A DNA stretch of 64,000 bases from Brienomyrus brachyistius (lineage: Eukaryota > Chordata > Actinopteri > Osteoglossiformes > Mormyridae), in contig NW_026042394.1 in the NCBI RefSeq assembly GCF_023856365.1, positions 124,001 through 188,000 of the forward strand. The letters are read 5' to 3'. The notes under the pieces are model-generated. The model was not told the DNA's origin. It did not search any database and saw only the letters and a program-made list of their open reading frames with translations. Made by a program: the position numbers and the translations under genes. Shown in pieces: positions 12,801-53,373 of this stretch (positions are counted from its first letter, which is position 1; every line of letters starts with the position of its first letter).

Positions 12801-15800
12801 CAACAGCCTATTCTGCCTATAGCTGCCATATATATATAGATATTAATATACATATTTTTTCTTCATGACTTTGATCTTATCTAGGCCCCGAGCGGCTCTC
12901 TTGTTTGCCCGGATCCGGTCCTGTGACTGACAGAGGCGATAAACAGCAGGTACTGGCATTACGGAAAAAATGTATATGCTTAATAAAAAGCTCAGACCAG
13001 CTGGACTCGGGAGTTGTGCCGGTTCCTTCGCTCAGGGCCTTGTTCTTGAACGCTGAATGTTCCCGGCTGCAGAAAATCAGAGGGTGAGAAATCCTTAGCT
13101 GAACTTCAGATGAAGAGTGAGCTCGTTTCTCTCAAGCAGACTGACGCCGGTCTAACGCTGCATTAATACCCCTTAGCACTACTGGTCACATTTCCCATGA
13201 TGCCACTGGGTACAGCCCATGGCGACACTGCCCAGTAGGGGACAGTGTGACAGCTTTCCAAAAGGACCATTCGGTCCTGGAGGGCCAGTCGGTGACACAG
13301 TATCCATGATCAGGACTGGGGTACCCTGCTTTACAGAATAAACTAACCAAATGTCGATACTGAATGCAATCTGATTTAACATGGTTTCCTTAAATCCCAA
13401 TTAAAGTGCTTCAGATCAGCTCAGGACTTAACAGCAGAGAGACTATTTGGCAAATTATTACGCTGCTATTTGCAATTACATCCATTATCTCTCCGCTAAC
13501 ATGCAGCATTAAGCCTGAGCCGCAGGAATAGAGGTCAGATAATGGATCCGGTATTCCGGAGGTGGGATCCTCTTCCAGCTCGTTTAAAAGGCCCAACAAG
13601 TGGGGGGGTGGTGGGGGGGGAGACGCAAACACAGCATGTCTGCATTTTAGCTTCAGGCCGTCTCCCAGTCCCTTCGCACTCCTCTCTCCCAGATCCAAGC
13701 ATCACCAGTCTTAGCGATGCGTCTCGTGTTTCTCGGGCAAAGAGAAAGGAGGCAGGAAGCGGCCATTTTGTCATTTGCTGGTTTTAATCCCCCCCCCCCC
13801 CCCCAGCTTCCCCCGTCCACCTGGCCGTACCAGAGTGCAGAGCGTCCCTGCCTTTTAAACACGAGCAGCACCTGACTGGGGGGCCCTACGCTGCGTGGTT
13901 TTTGGCTCAACTGTGTTTCCGTCTAATTGGCGTCAAAACGGTGGGTTTCATCAATGAAGGTGGTGTGTGGCTGAGCGGGTTGGCAGTCGCCGCCTATGAC
14001 TGGAAGGTTGCCGGTTTAAATCCCACAGTCAGCAGAGTGACATCACCACTGGACCCCTGAGAGAAGTCCCTAAACCCCCAACTGCTCTAGTCTCAATAAA
14101 AGGTACATCTGCAAAATAAGCTGAATTTAGGATGTGATCCGCAGCTGCGTGGCTGCCATTCCCACCTCCTGATGCCGCCCCGGATGGGGATAATGGCCCA
14201 CATAAACGCTGATGCTTATTAGCCCTGAGAGATGCTGCGCACCCAGCAGAAAGGGGCCCTAGTGACGGCCGGGATTAAGCCAGATACACACCACACTCTG
14301 CTCCTGTCCCACACTTTCATTCTCCACTCTCCTGTGTTATTCATGAACTCCAAATTACACTCAGCGAGGGTGCAGTTGCTCATTCCCGCAGCCTGCTGTC
14401 CTGTCTGTCTTCTGAAAGCTCTCGTCCCACAGAACATAGGCTTCTTCCCAGCTAAGTAAATATTTCATGATCACACTGAAGCAGTAGTGGGTTATCAGGC
14501 CTGAAGTGATATATTCCTCCCCCACAAAGTATGCATGGAGACACTCTGTGTGTCTTACTTAACGAAGATAAAACTCCCCCCCCCCCCCCCCCCCCCCGTG
14601 AATTTTGCTGAGCTCAATGCTCTGGAGATGACGGAGATCGAAAATTATACCGGAAATGTTCCATATGTCCTTACAGATGTTTCCTTTGCCTTCCTTCATT
14701 GAACAAACCCGTTGTCGTGGGAGAGAACTGCACAACCCCCCAGCTCTCTGTGGGGGAATGGGACCCTGCCTATGCCTTCCTGCCAATCCTGCCAAGTTTC
14801 CCCTGTAAGTTGAAGGATCTCCTAACAGGCCTGCATGTAGATTAATGTCATACCCAGGACAAAGCAATTGCAGGTTAAGGCCCTTGCTGAAAGGCCCAAC
14901 GGAGTAGAATCACTCTGGGCATTCACAGGATTTGAACCAACAACCTTCCACTTGCTTGCACAGATCCCTAGGCCCAGAGCCACCACTCTGCCCCACAACC
15001 TCAAAAAAATCCTAGAATCGCCCCCAGCCTGAGGCGATATTCGAGCTGCCAAGGTGCATTGAGTTCAGGTTTACCCAGTGTGTGCTTTACTCTAATCACA
15101 GCATACTGGGTTTTCGCCGGGGCAGATGTAGGGAGTCAGGGGTTTCGGGGGAGGTGCTTACTGGCGGTCTGTTGACGAGCCAGTAGGCCTGTTCCTGACA
15201 TTCCAGCACGATGCGGTCCGCCTTGCGCCTCTGTTTGGCTGCCCTGGTAGGAGCAGAGCAGTCGATGGAGAGTCAGAAAGCATACTGGGTAATTAGCATA
15301 TAGCGGTAATCACTGAACTGCAAGGTAGGGTTTTCATTTTTCTGTTTCCTTTTTCACTTAGAAATGGATTTCCGACTCTAGTGTTTAGGCTGAGGTCTGA
15401 TTTAACAGATAGGAGGGAAATTATGACCACACACCATGTTACTTTTTAATTTAGGTAACATCATCATCCTCTTAATACGAGATTTATTCATCCATTCTCA
15501 TCTGTCCCCTTGTGTGCATTTATGAAATTGATTTCATAGCTCGATGCGACAGTATTCCCGGGCTGGGGTGGGGTTTACCTGAGCTGCTCCTTCGCCTGCA
15601 TCACCACGAAGTCCCAGGTGTGGTTGATCCGTTTGTGCAACATGTTGTAGCTGTCCTGCGGAGACGATGTTTAAATGCGACATTGCCAGGTCGCACGGCT
15701 GGCTGCGTTGCTGCATGGGTTCACGTTATGACTCACAGGCCGAACCCCTCCCAGGATATCAGCTGGCAGTGTCGGATTCACAAACCCTCTTACTGATGAG

Positions 15801-18800
15801 AACCTAAAATGCGTTGACCCTGACGCAACATGGCGGCAAGTTGGTGGATGTCTATGTGCGATCCTACTATGTGCATAATTGGTGGGAGGTTTTCTTACAC
15901 AAAAATGTTCTGAGGGCAGAAGGAAAATGATTGGTTCGGATAGATAACCAATCAGATTGCAGAGGAGGCAGGACCAAGACATCTGATTGGTTGCTCCTGC
16001 CTCCTCTAGTTGCTCGGATCCACCTCATGTACAATCTAATTGGTTATCTCTCTGAACCAATCATTTTTCCTTCTACCCTCATAATATTTTGTGTAAGTAA
16101 AACTCCCATGAGCATTCAGCTATCACATGATCTCATCAAGCAATGCTTCAGACCAGCGAATAAGAATAGCATTGAAATGTACATAAATAAAAATTTTCTC
16201 TTACCTTTTCATAGTCTATCAGCTGCCCTTGCTTTCTGATATTCTTCTTAGTCAAATAAATCGCTTTAGAAGAGCAAAAGAAAGACATGGCAAGAAACTG
16301 TGTTTTTCTATTATTCTAGTAAAGGGAAGTAATGATGTAATAGGCGAGCACATGATTAATAATTGGTAATCACCGTAATCTAGCTCGGAGGCTGGCCACT
16401 GCTGAGAGCTCCAGAAGTACGGAGTCTAGCAAAAAGGAGATGCTGTCATTTGAAACTATTCAGAAGCAGCGTGACAAAGGTGCTTTGTGATTTAACATGT
16501 CAGGGACAAGGCGGGTGGAAGGCATTTTGCTACTTTAACTGGCATTGGTTCTCATACATCAGTGTTTCCCAATCCGGTCCTCGGCGACACACAGATGATC
16601 CACGTTTTTGCTCCCTCCCAGCTCCCTACCAGACAGTCTACGTTTTTGCACCCTCTCAGCTCTGGAGCCCGGACCAGATTGAGAAATACTGTCCTACACG
16701 GTAATTCCGCAGTCTCTCCAACGAATAGTTTCGATATGCGTGCCCCCCCACATGGCCACCACCCTCTCGCGCTGCCCTCCATCTGAAGAAACCGTGGTTT
16801 TAGGTTACCTGGAAGCGATACGGCGTCTCGTCGGGCCGCAGGACGAGCGTCCTGGGGTCCTTTAGGGGGTAAATGTAGCCGTGCTTCACGATCAGATTCC
16901 CCACATGAAGTGCCTCTGAAAACACACAAAGTGGTCACTCATTTCCACGTAAACTACTCAAAGCTCAAACAAATCCACTACTCGTAGCCCAGATTTAGGC
17001 ATAGTAATTCTCTAAATTTTTGTCAGTGGAATACAGTAGAACACACGATAACTAGAAACTGAGTAGGCATATTATATTTTATTTTACGGTATAGCAAGTA
17101 ACTGGAAAAAACGTTGACATGGTGCACAGAATAAGCCGCGGGGATGGTGCATTCCTCATCGGAACTATAATTAATTACGAGTAATTGGGACTTTCCACTT
17201 TCCGGCTGCCTCCGCGGCCATTGGCAGTCAGGCGCTCCCGGGGGTTTCAGACCGGCGCAGCAACAGCGCTGCTAGGGGGAAGCCTAGTGTTTACAGGGAG
17301 GGGTAACTGCTTACCGGGGCAACAGGTTTTTTGCCCATTCAAGTCTGTTAATGCATCTGCCATCTACTGCCTAAAAGTCCCCTCCTTTCCATTCCGACTT
17401 CTTTTCCAATCTGGGCTGTAAATCAGGGAAATCTGCTCCCTTGCTATTTAAAACCTCATCTGCATCGCCCGGGAATTCAGGACAACAGCGTCTTGCAGAA
17501 GTGCATAATGAGGGAGACGGATAGCGATATTTCTCCAGGCATGACTGACTGCCTCTGGCTATCAGCGAAGTTTGCATCGGGACTATCAAACCGTACAGCT
17601 CAGCATGCGTAGCGGCGCGACTCGGGACTGGCCTACAGATTATTTGTACTAATAGCCTCTCAGCAGAAAGATAAATAATTCAGCAGATAAATTGACGCCA
17701 GGGGAAGAAAATCCCAAAAGCTTCAGGCGAATGGGGTGTCTATGTTATGGACAAGCTCAATTCTGACATTTATTAATTCACAGGCTCAGCAATATCAATG
17801 GAACAGAACATGCTTCTGTCAGACACGTGAATTGCATATGCTTACACATAAATGCAGCTAGGCTAATCTGTTGTATGGATGACAAATTCTATTACTTCAT
17901 TTGTATTTATTATTCAAAAGACTCGTTTATTTCTGTTATTTTATTACAAAAAAAAAAAAACCTGATGACGTCTTTCGCCAGCAGGGGCGCCATCGTCGTC
18001 ACGAAGGGAAAAAAACAATCGATTAACCTCACATAAGAGCACCAGGTAACGCTTCCCTACATACTTCTCGGCCCTACCTTCTTCCATGATGGAGTACTTC
18101 TGAATTAGCCACTCCACGATATCATTTCCTGGGAAGGCATAGCGAGGAAGGCATCTAGTTAGAGTCGAGAAATGCATTAAGCCGTCATAAATCAAAAACG
18201 CTGAACTCGATAAATAAATTACATAAATAAATATGAGCGCAAGGAGATCGATGACAGTCTTAATGCACAGGATTCCCGAAGACCGCCGATGTATGGGCTT
18301 TCCTGTGAAGGGCTTAAATGACCATTAGGACCCGGCCCCCGGGACACTGCACGGCCGGGTGTAAGACAACCCGGGCGGCACGAAAAATTATTTTTAAAAA
18401 GTAAAATATGTATCGTGCACCTGTCATCGCATGTGGAATCACTGTGATTAACAGTCTTTGATTCTTCATCTTTATCCCCATGTCGGGATCTTGCATCGCC
18501 ACAATGACTTGTTCAATCTGGGATAAGAAGAATAGTCAAAATCGTGAAATCAAGGTGACGACAGACATAGTGAAAACGTTCAACCTAGTAATATAATAAT
18601 TGCTTAATGTGTGATTTGATATGTAATCGTTATATTCATCATTAAATCACCGGAGAGACACACTCATATATTTAGGCATATATATAAGTAAACTACAAGG
18701 TTTTTCCTCTGACTATCTTAACTGCACGTCAAAGACGTTATCGGATATTCCCGACTACAGACTTTCGGTTTGATCATTTATTCGCGTTATTAATTCGGCT

Positions 18801-19425
18801 CCTGATTACATTAAACTAAACATGCTCAGATTGTTACAACCTTTGCTTGTCGGTTATTTTTGGGATCTTTCTGGATGGGCTCAAGGCGGGGTCTGTAAGC
18901 ACAAGCAAACTGCCAGCACTTTTGTTTTACATGAAAATAGTTTGATGTCGGCCTATTGCGTTATTGTCTGGCTATAATTTGGAGGCAATATTAAACAATA
19001 GGCCCATATATTGTAAATATACATGTTGTGTTGTTTTGTTGTTATCACAAACGTATAGCCTGATCATAAATTTCATGGATACCTGGATGTTGTATGTTCC
19101 ATTATATTTATGAATGAATGATTTATGTGAAGTCTGGCTTAGATTCGAGAATTAATCATATAGATTAAAAAAAGTTTTCATTTAAAACTTATCTCATATA
19201 ATAAAATCCTCGTCCGAACGAACATATGTCAGAATGAAAAAACATTTAAATTATTTTTGTGATGCATCAGTATCAATAGCTACAACGTCATAACAGATAT
19301 AGATATAATGCGGTTCATACTTTTGAAGTTGATGCGTATCTCCCGAAAAAAATCAACTCCAGAAGAGTCCGCGTCTGTAAATGCCTGAACTTCGGAATCG
19401 ATCCTACCTTTGTTAGGCGCGGCAT
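9893..19425 (-). CDS. rgs11: R7-family regulator of G-protein signalling, RGS11-like
   Basis: A GTPase-activating protein for Gi/o alpha subunits; R7 RGS proteins act with Gbeta5 and an R7BP/R9AP anchor. Minus-strand exons in coding order: 19408-19425 (ATG, reads MPRLTK), 18421-18517, 18078-18128, 16809-16915, 16374-16425, 16205-16263, 15579-15655, 15162-15243, [one small exon not found], 12161-12189, 11811-11872, 10998-11111, 10789-10904, 10330-10417, 10063-10201 and 9893-9979 (stop TAA). Phases agree at every joined junction. Domains: DEP ([28 protein letters not shown]), R7 homology/DHEX ([20 protein letters not shown]), GGL (N-A-D-Y-Y-K-R, then SNPWITDD) and RGS ([27 protein letters not shown]). 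RGS11 is favoured over RGS9 by the DEP and GGL text and by LGRSRVKSS. The protein stops about 20 residues after the RGS core (EPQETKKT), shorter than the mammalian tail. Confidence 0.9.
10540..10690 (-). mobile_element. tRNA-derived SINE fragment, rgs11 intron
   Basis: Read on the minus strand it has a tRNA-like head (GTGACTCAGC, B-box-like GCTCAAATCC) followed by the fish SINE body text about a stated or missing 'zero' stretch (TGGGCC, then CAGGGACTGACTGACCC). It resembles the SINE that the Polinton interrupts at 24560-24681. A poly-T at its left edge (10540s) fits a minus-strand poly-A tail. Confidence 0.55.
11300..11430 (-). mobile_element. SINE fragment, rgs11 intron
   Basis: On the minus strand the B-box-like GGTTCAAGCC is followed by the body words CTTGAACAAGGCCCTTAACCCC that recur in the other SINE copies in this window. 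The 5' head is truncated. Confidence 0.5.
12246..12495. mobile_element. Palindromic MITE, copy 1 (rgs11 intron)
   Basis: Starts TGGGAGTTTTACTTG and ends with the near reverse complement (GGGTAAAACTCCCA). Both arms carry AAAATGTTCTGAGGGC-type sequence and inverted CCAAT motifs (ATTGGTTCAGAGAGATAACC), so almost the whole 250 bp folds back on itself. A second copy lies at 15883-16108 and a left-arm remnant at 45910. No coding capacity; it fits a non-autonomous DNA transposon. Confidence 0.75.
13964..14125 (+). mobile_element. tRNA-derived SINE, rgs11 intron
   Basis: The tRNA-like 5' part has TGGCTGAGCGGGTTGG (A-box-like) and GGTTTAAATCCCAC (B-box-like). The body shares the words GCAGAGTGACATCACCACTGG and CCCCCAACTGCTCTAG with the SINE at 23706-23915. 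It ends near the CTGCAAAATAAG tail. Confidence 0.65.
14835..14995 (-). mobile_element. tRNA-derived SINE, rgs11 intron
   Basis: Minus-strand reading gives AGTGGTGGCTCTGGGCC, then GGTTGTTGGTTCAAATCC (B box), then the shared SINE body GTGATTCTACTCCGTTGGGCC and CAAGGGCCTTAACCTG. Same family as the copies at 13964 and 23706. Confidence 0.6.
15883..16108. mobile_element. Palindromic MITE, copy 2 (rgs11 intron)
   Basis: Starts TGGGAGGTTTTCTTACAC and ends GTAAGTAAAACTCCCA; the arms are near reverse complements. It carries ATTGGTTCGGATAGATAACC and CCAATCAGATTGCAG, the same core words found in the 29-bp satellite at 45972-53373. It is slightly shorter than copy 1. Confidence 0.75.
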
Positions 19426-19993
19426 CTGTGTCTTGCAGCTGTTCCCTTGGATAAAGATGTTAATTGTCATGCTTACAGCATCTCGATCTCCGGCGTTTGT
19501 GAAGTTGGGATTGATGCTGTCCTGTGTTTTTTTTTTCCTTCCACACTTAAGCTCTGCTTGTTACTGCCCCATAGCGGAGCGCAAGTGAAACGGACTACCG
19601 GAGATTTGCACTGTTTTTCTGTTAGTGTGTATAATCAAAATATGACTCAGTTTGGCCAGTTAGAAAAATATGATAATAGAAAAGTATTCTTTTCCTCTCA
19701 CTTTTTTTTCTTGATTTAATTACCGACTTCACGTACTTACACTGTGTCCCGTTGCACGATGTAATATTGCGAAACTATGATTTTGTGGCAGTGTTTTGTA
19801 AAGGAATTTTCCGTTTAATCATCGTCTTAGTATAAAGCTATATGGTTGTTCTGGTATCAGTGGACGTACATTATGTATTTTTTCTTCTCTTGAGCACCAT
19901 GGTCATGACATGAAGCTCAGTCATTGATTACTCGCAAATGTTAGTAGTCATCCGCTGTTTATCTTGAAGATGTAAAAGTAGTGCGCGTACATC

Positions 19994-20065
19994 TCCTCGT
20001 TAGTATAGTGGTGAGTATCCCCGCCTGTCACGCGGGAGACCGGGGTTCGATTCCCCGACGGGGAG
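19994..20065 (+). tRNA. tRNA-Asp (anticodon GTC)
   Basis: A 72-nt cloverleaf without CCA. The acceptor TCCTCGT pairs with ACGGGGA-type 3' sequence, the D arm has TAGTATAGTGG, the anticodon loop reads C-T-GTC-A-C, and the T arm is CCGGG-TTCGATT-CCCGG. A TTTTT Pol III stop lies 10 nt downstream (20076-20080). It stands alone between the divergent rgs11 and u2af2 start codons and has all tRNA-Asp hallmarks, so it is probably functional. Confidence 0.95.
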
Positions 20066-20624
20066 AGTCTGCATCTTTTTGCCTCGGTCTCAAAAGGCAC
20101 CAAGCTAGAACCGGCCCCGTGTTAGTGGAAACGGGGCTTGTGACTTGTACTCATGCATAATATTCTGCGGGTCGCTCAGCAGCGCAGCATATGAAACTAG
20201 ACTCGGATTGTAAGTGTGTGGTTTTGATAATTGATGTATGGATGGATGGATCCTTAATAAGAGATATAAACAATAAGGTCCAGTCGCCAACTAATCATGT
20301 AAAATACGTCATAAACTCATGGTTGTTAAACCCAGAATAAAAATGAAGACGTATAACTAGGAAAGTCAACTTGCACATTTCAATTTTGGTTCGATATAAT
20401 CACGTTGTCCTTAACCCTCCAGTGCAGGAGGGGACGGTAATGCGCATCGAATGTTTCCGAACCTGTGTGTGATACAACCGAGGAAGAGCCGATGACTTCG
20501 GGGGAGGAGGGGCAGGCGACTCGGAAGAAAAAGCAGCAGAACCCAATGCAGCCTGTAGCCCATTCAAAGGCCTACTGTTGGACCTCTGCTTATTTTGCAA
20601 TACGTCTTTAGTACGGACTGAAAA

Positions 20625-48296
<27,672 letters not shown>

Positions 48297-51200
48297 CCAA
48301 TCAGATTGTCCGTCGCCTATCTGAACCAATCAGATTGTCCGTCGCCTATCTGAACCAATCAGATTGTCCGTCGTCTATCTGAACCAATCAGATTGTCCGT
48401 CGCCTATCTGAACCAATCAGATTGTCCGTCGCCTATCTGAGCCAATCAGATTGTCCGTCGCCTATCTGAGCCAATCAGATTGTCCGTCGCCTATCTGAAC
48501 CAATCAGATTGTCCGTCGCCTATCTGAGCCAATCAGATTGTCCGTCGCCTATCTGAGCCAATCAGATTGTCCGTCGCCTATCTGAGCCAATCAGATTGTC
48601 CGTCGCCTATCTGAGCCAATCAGATTGTCCGTCGCCTATCTGAGCCAATCAGATTGTCCGTCGCCTATCTGAGCCAATCAGATTGTCCGTCGCCTATCTG
48701 AGCCAATCAGATTGTCCGTCGCCTATCTGAACCAATCAGATTGTCCGTCGCCTATCTGAACCAATCAGATTGTCCGTCGCCTATCTGAGCCAATCAGATT
48801 GTCCGTCGCCTATCTGAGCCAATCAGATTGTCCGTCGCCTATCTGAGCCAATCAGATTGTCCGTCGCCTATCTGAGCCAATCAGATTGTCCGTCGCCTAT
48901 CTGAGCCAATCAGATTGTCCGTCGCCTATCTGAGCCAATCAGATTGTCCGTCGCCTATCTGAGCCAATCAGATTGTCCGTCGCCTATCTGAGCCAATCAG
49001 ATTGTCCGTCGCCTATCTGAGCCAATCAGATTGTCCGTCGCCTATCTGAGCCAATCAGATTGTCCGTCGCCTATCTGAGCCAATCAGATTGTCCGTCGCC
49101 TATCTGAACCAATCAGATTGTCCGTCGCCTATCTGAACCAATCAGATTGTCCGTCGCCTATCTGAACCAATCAGATTGTCCGTCGCCTATCTGAGCCAAT
49201 CAGATTGTCCGTCGCCTATCTGAGCCAATCAGATTGTCCGTCGCCTATCTGAGCCAATCAGATTGTCCGTCGCCTATCTGAGCCAATCAGATTGTCCGTC
49301 GCCTATCTGAGCCAATCAGATTGTCCGTCGCCTATCTGAGCCAATCAGATTGTCCGTCGCCTATCTGAGCCAATCAGATTGTCCGTCGCCTATCTGAGCC
49401 AATCAGATTGTCCGTCGCCTATCTGAGCCAATCAGATTGTCCGTCGCCTATCTGAGCCAATCAGATTGTCCGTCGCCTATCTGAGCCAATCAGATTGTCC
49501 GTCGCCTATCTGAGCCAATCAGATTGTCCGTCGCCTATCTGAGCCAATCAGATTGTCCGTCGCCTATCTGAGCCAATCAGATTGTCCGTCGCCTATCTGA
49601 GCCAATCAGATTGTCCGTCGCCTATCTGAGCCAATCAGATTGTCCGTCGCCTATCTGAGCCAATCAGATTGTCCGTCGCCTATCTGAGCCAATCAGATTG
49701 TCCGTCGCCTATCTGAGCCAATCAGATTGTCCGTCGCCTATCTGAGCCAATCAGATTGTCCGTCGCCTATCTGAGCCAATCAGATTGTCCGTCGCCTATC
49801 TGAGCCAATCAGATTGTCCGTCGCCTATCTGAGCCAATCAGATTGTCCGTCGCCTATCTGAGCCAATCAGATTGTCCGTCGCCTATCTGAGCCAATCAGA
49901 TTGTCCGTCGCCTATCTGAGCCAATCAGATTGTCCGTCGCCTATCTGAGCCAATCAGATTGTCCGTCGCCTATCTGAGCCAATCAGATTGTCCGTCGCCT
50001 ATCTGAGCCAATCAGATTGTCCGTCGCCTATCTGAGCCAATCAGATTGTCCGTCGCCTATCTGAGCCAATCAGATTGTCCGTCGCCTATCTGAGCCAATC
50101 AGATTGTCCGTCGCCTATCTGAGCCAATCAGATTGTCCGTCGCCTATCTGAGCCAATCAGATTGTCCGTCGCCTATCTGAGCCAATCAGATTGTCCGTCG
50201 CCTATCTGAGCCAATCAGATTGTCCGTCGCCTATCTGAGCCAATCAGATTGTCCGTCGCCTATCTGAGCCAATCAGATCGTCCGTCGCCTATCTGAACCA
50301 ATCAGATCGTCCGTCGCCTATCTGAACCAATCAGATCGTCCGTCGCCTATCTGAACCAATCAGATCGTCCGTCGCCTATCTGAGCCAATCAGATCGTCCG
50401 TCGCCTATCTGAGCCAATCAGATCGTCCGTCGCCTATCTGAGCCAATCAGATCGTCCGTCGCCTATCTGAGCCAATCAGATCGTCCGTCGCCTATCTGAG
50501 CCAATCAGATCGTCCGTCGCCTATCTGAGCCAATCAGATCGTCCGTCGCCTATCTGAGCCAATCAGATCGTCCGTCGCCTATCTGAGCCAATCAGATCGT
50601 CCGTCGCCTATCTGAGCCAATCAGATCGTCCGTCGCCTATCTGAGCCAATCAGATCGTCCGTCGCCTATCTGAGCCATCAGATCGTCCGTCGCCTATCTG
50701 AACCAATCAGATCGTCCGTCGCCTATCTGAACCAATCAGATTGTCCGTCGCCTATCTGAACCAATCAGATTGTCCGTCGCCTATCTGAACCAATCAGATT
50801 GTCCGTCGCCTATCTGAACCAATCAGATTGTCCGTCGCCTATCTGAACCAATCAGATTGTCCGTCGCCTATCTGAGCCAATCAGATTGTCCGTCGCCTAT
50901 CTGAGCCAATCAGATTGTCCGTCGCCTATCTGAGCCAATCAGATTGTCCGTCGCCTATCTGAGCCAATCAGATTGTCCGTCGCCTATCTGAGCCAATCAG
51001 ATTGTCCGTCGCCTATCTGAGCCAATCAGATTGTCCGTCGCCTATCTGAGCCAATCAGATTGTCCGTCGCCTATCTGAGCCAATCAGATTGTCCGTCGCC
51101 TATCTGAGCCAATCAGATTGTCCGTCGCCTATCTGAGCCAATCAGATTGTCCGTCGCCTATCTGAGCCAATCAGATTGTCCGTCGCCTATCTGAGCCAAT

Positions 51201-53373
51201 CAGATTGTCCGTCGCCTATCTGAGCCAATCAGATTGTCCGTCGCCTATCTGAGCCAATCAGATTGTCCGTCGCCTATCTGAGCCAATCAGATTGTCCGTC
51301 GCCTATCTGAGCCAATCAGATTGTCCGTCGCCTATCTGAGCCAATCAGATTGTCCGTCGCCTATCTGAGCCAATCAGATTGTCCGTCGCCTATCTGAGCC
51401 AATCAGATTGTCCGTCGCCTATCTGAGCCAATCAGATTGTCCGTCGCCTATCTGAGCCAATCAGATTGTCCGTCGCCTATCTGAGCCAATCAGATTGTCC
51501 GTCGCCTATCTGAGCCAATCAGATTGTCCGTCGCCTATCTGAGCCAATCAGATTGTCCGTCGCCTATCTGAGCCAATCAGATTGTCCGTCGCCTATCTGA
51601 GCCAATCAGATTGTCCGTCGCCTATCTGAGCCAATCAGATTGTCCGTCGCCTATCTGAGCCAATCAGATTGTCCGTCGCCTATCTGAGCCAATCAGATTG
51701 TCCGTCGCCTATCTGAGCCAATCAGATTGTCCGTCGCCTATCTGAGCCAATCAGATTGTCCGTCGCCTATCTGAGCCAATCAGATTGTCCGTCGCCTATC
51801 TGAGCCAATCAGATTGTCCGTCGCCTATCTGAGCCAATCAGATTGTCCGTCGCCTATCTGAGCCAATCAGATTGTCCGTCGCCTATCTGAGCCAATCAGA
51901 TTGTCCGTCGCCTATCTGAGCCAATCAGATTGTCCGTCGCCTATCTGAGCCAATCAGATTGTCCGTCGCCTATCTGAGCCAATCAGATTGTCCGTCGCCT
52001 ATCTGAGCCAATCAGATTGTCCGTCGCCTATCTGAGCCAATCAGATTGTCCGTCGCCTATCTGAGCCAATCAGATTGTCCGTCGCCTATCTGAGCCAATC
52101 AGATTGTCCGTCGCCTATCTGAGCCAATCAGATTGTCCGTCGCCTATCTGAGCCAATCAGATTGTCCGTCGCCTATCTGAGCCAATCAGATTGTCCGTCG
52201 CCTATCTGAGCCAATCAGATTGTCCGTCGCCTATCTGAGCCAATCAGATTGTCCGTCGCCTATCTGAGCCAATCAGATTGTCCGTCGCCTATCTGAGCCA
52301 ATCAGATTGTCCGTCGCCTATCTGAGCCAATCAGATTGTCCGTCGCCTATCTGAGCCAATCAGATTGTCCGTCGCCTATCTGAGCCAATCAGATTGTCCG
52401 TCGCCTATCTGAGCCAATCAGATTGTCCGTCGCCTATCTGAGCCAATCAGATTGTCCGTCGCCTATCTGAGCCAATCAGATTGTCCGTCGCCTATCTGAG
52501 CCAATCAGATTGTCCGTCGCCTATCTGAGCCAATCAGATTGTCCGTCGCCTATCTGAGCCAATCAGATTGTCCGTCGCCTATCTGAGCCAATCAGATTGT
52601 CCGTCGCCTATCTGAGCCAATCAGATTGTCCGTCGCCTATCTGAGCCAATCAGATTGTCCGTCGCCTATCTGAGCCAATCAGATTGTCCGTCGCCTATCT
52701 GAGCCAATCAGATTGTCCGTCGCCTATCTGAGCCAATCAGATTGTCCGTCGCCTATCTGAACCAATCAGATTGTCCGTCGCCTATCTGAGCCAATCAGAT
52801 TGTCCGTCGCCTATCTGAGCCAATCAGATTGTCCGTCGCCTATCTGAGCCAATCAGATTGTCCGTCGCCTATCTGAGCCAATCAGATTGTCCGTCGCCTA
52901 TCTGAGCAATCAGATTGTCCGTCGCCTATCTGAGCCAATCAGATTGTCCGTCGCCTATCTGAGCCAATCAGATTGTCCGTCGCCTATCTGAGCCAATCAG
53001 ATTGTCCGTCGCCTATCTGAGCCAATCAGATTGTCCGTCGCCTATCTGAGCCAATCAGATTGTCCGTCGCCTATCTGAGCCAATCAGATTGTCCGTCGCC
53101 TATCTGAGCCAATCAGATTGTCCGTCGCCTATCTGAGCCAATCAGATTGTCCGTCGCCTATCTGAGCCAATCAGATTGTCCGTCGCCTATCTGAGCCAAT
53201 CAGATTGTCCGTCGCCTATCTGAGCCAATCAGATTGTCCGTCGCCTATCTGAGCCAATCAGATTGTCCGTCGCCTATCTGAGCCAATCAGATTGTCCGTC
53301 GCCTATCTGAGCCAATCAGATTGTCCGTCGCCTATCTGAGCCAATCAGATTGTCCGTCGCCTATCTGAACCAA
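48297..53373 (-). repeat. 29-bp satellite, inverted arm (about 175 copies)
   Basis: The same 29-bp unit in reverse complement, starting at the switch point CAATCTG|CCAATCAG at 48296/48297. A block at about 50276-50735 carries the variant AGATCGTCC in place of AGATTGTCC in successive units. Single-base deletions occur near 50678 and 52906. It ends in CTGAACCAA at 53373. Together with the forward arm it forms a 7.4-kb inverted repeat with no loop. Confidence 0.97.
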
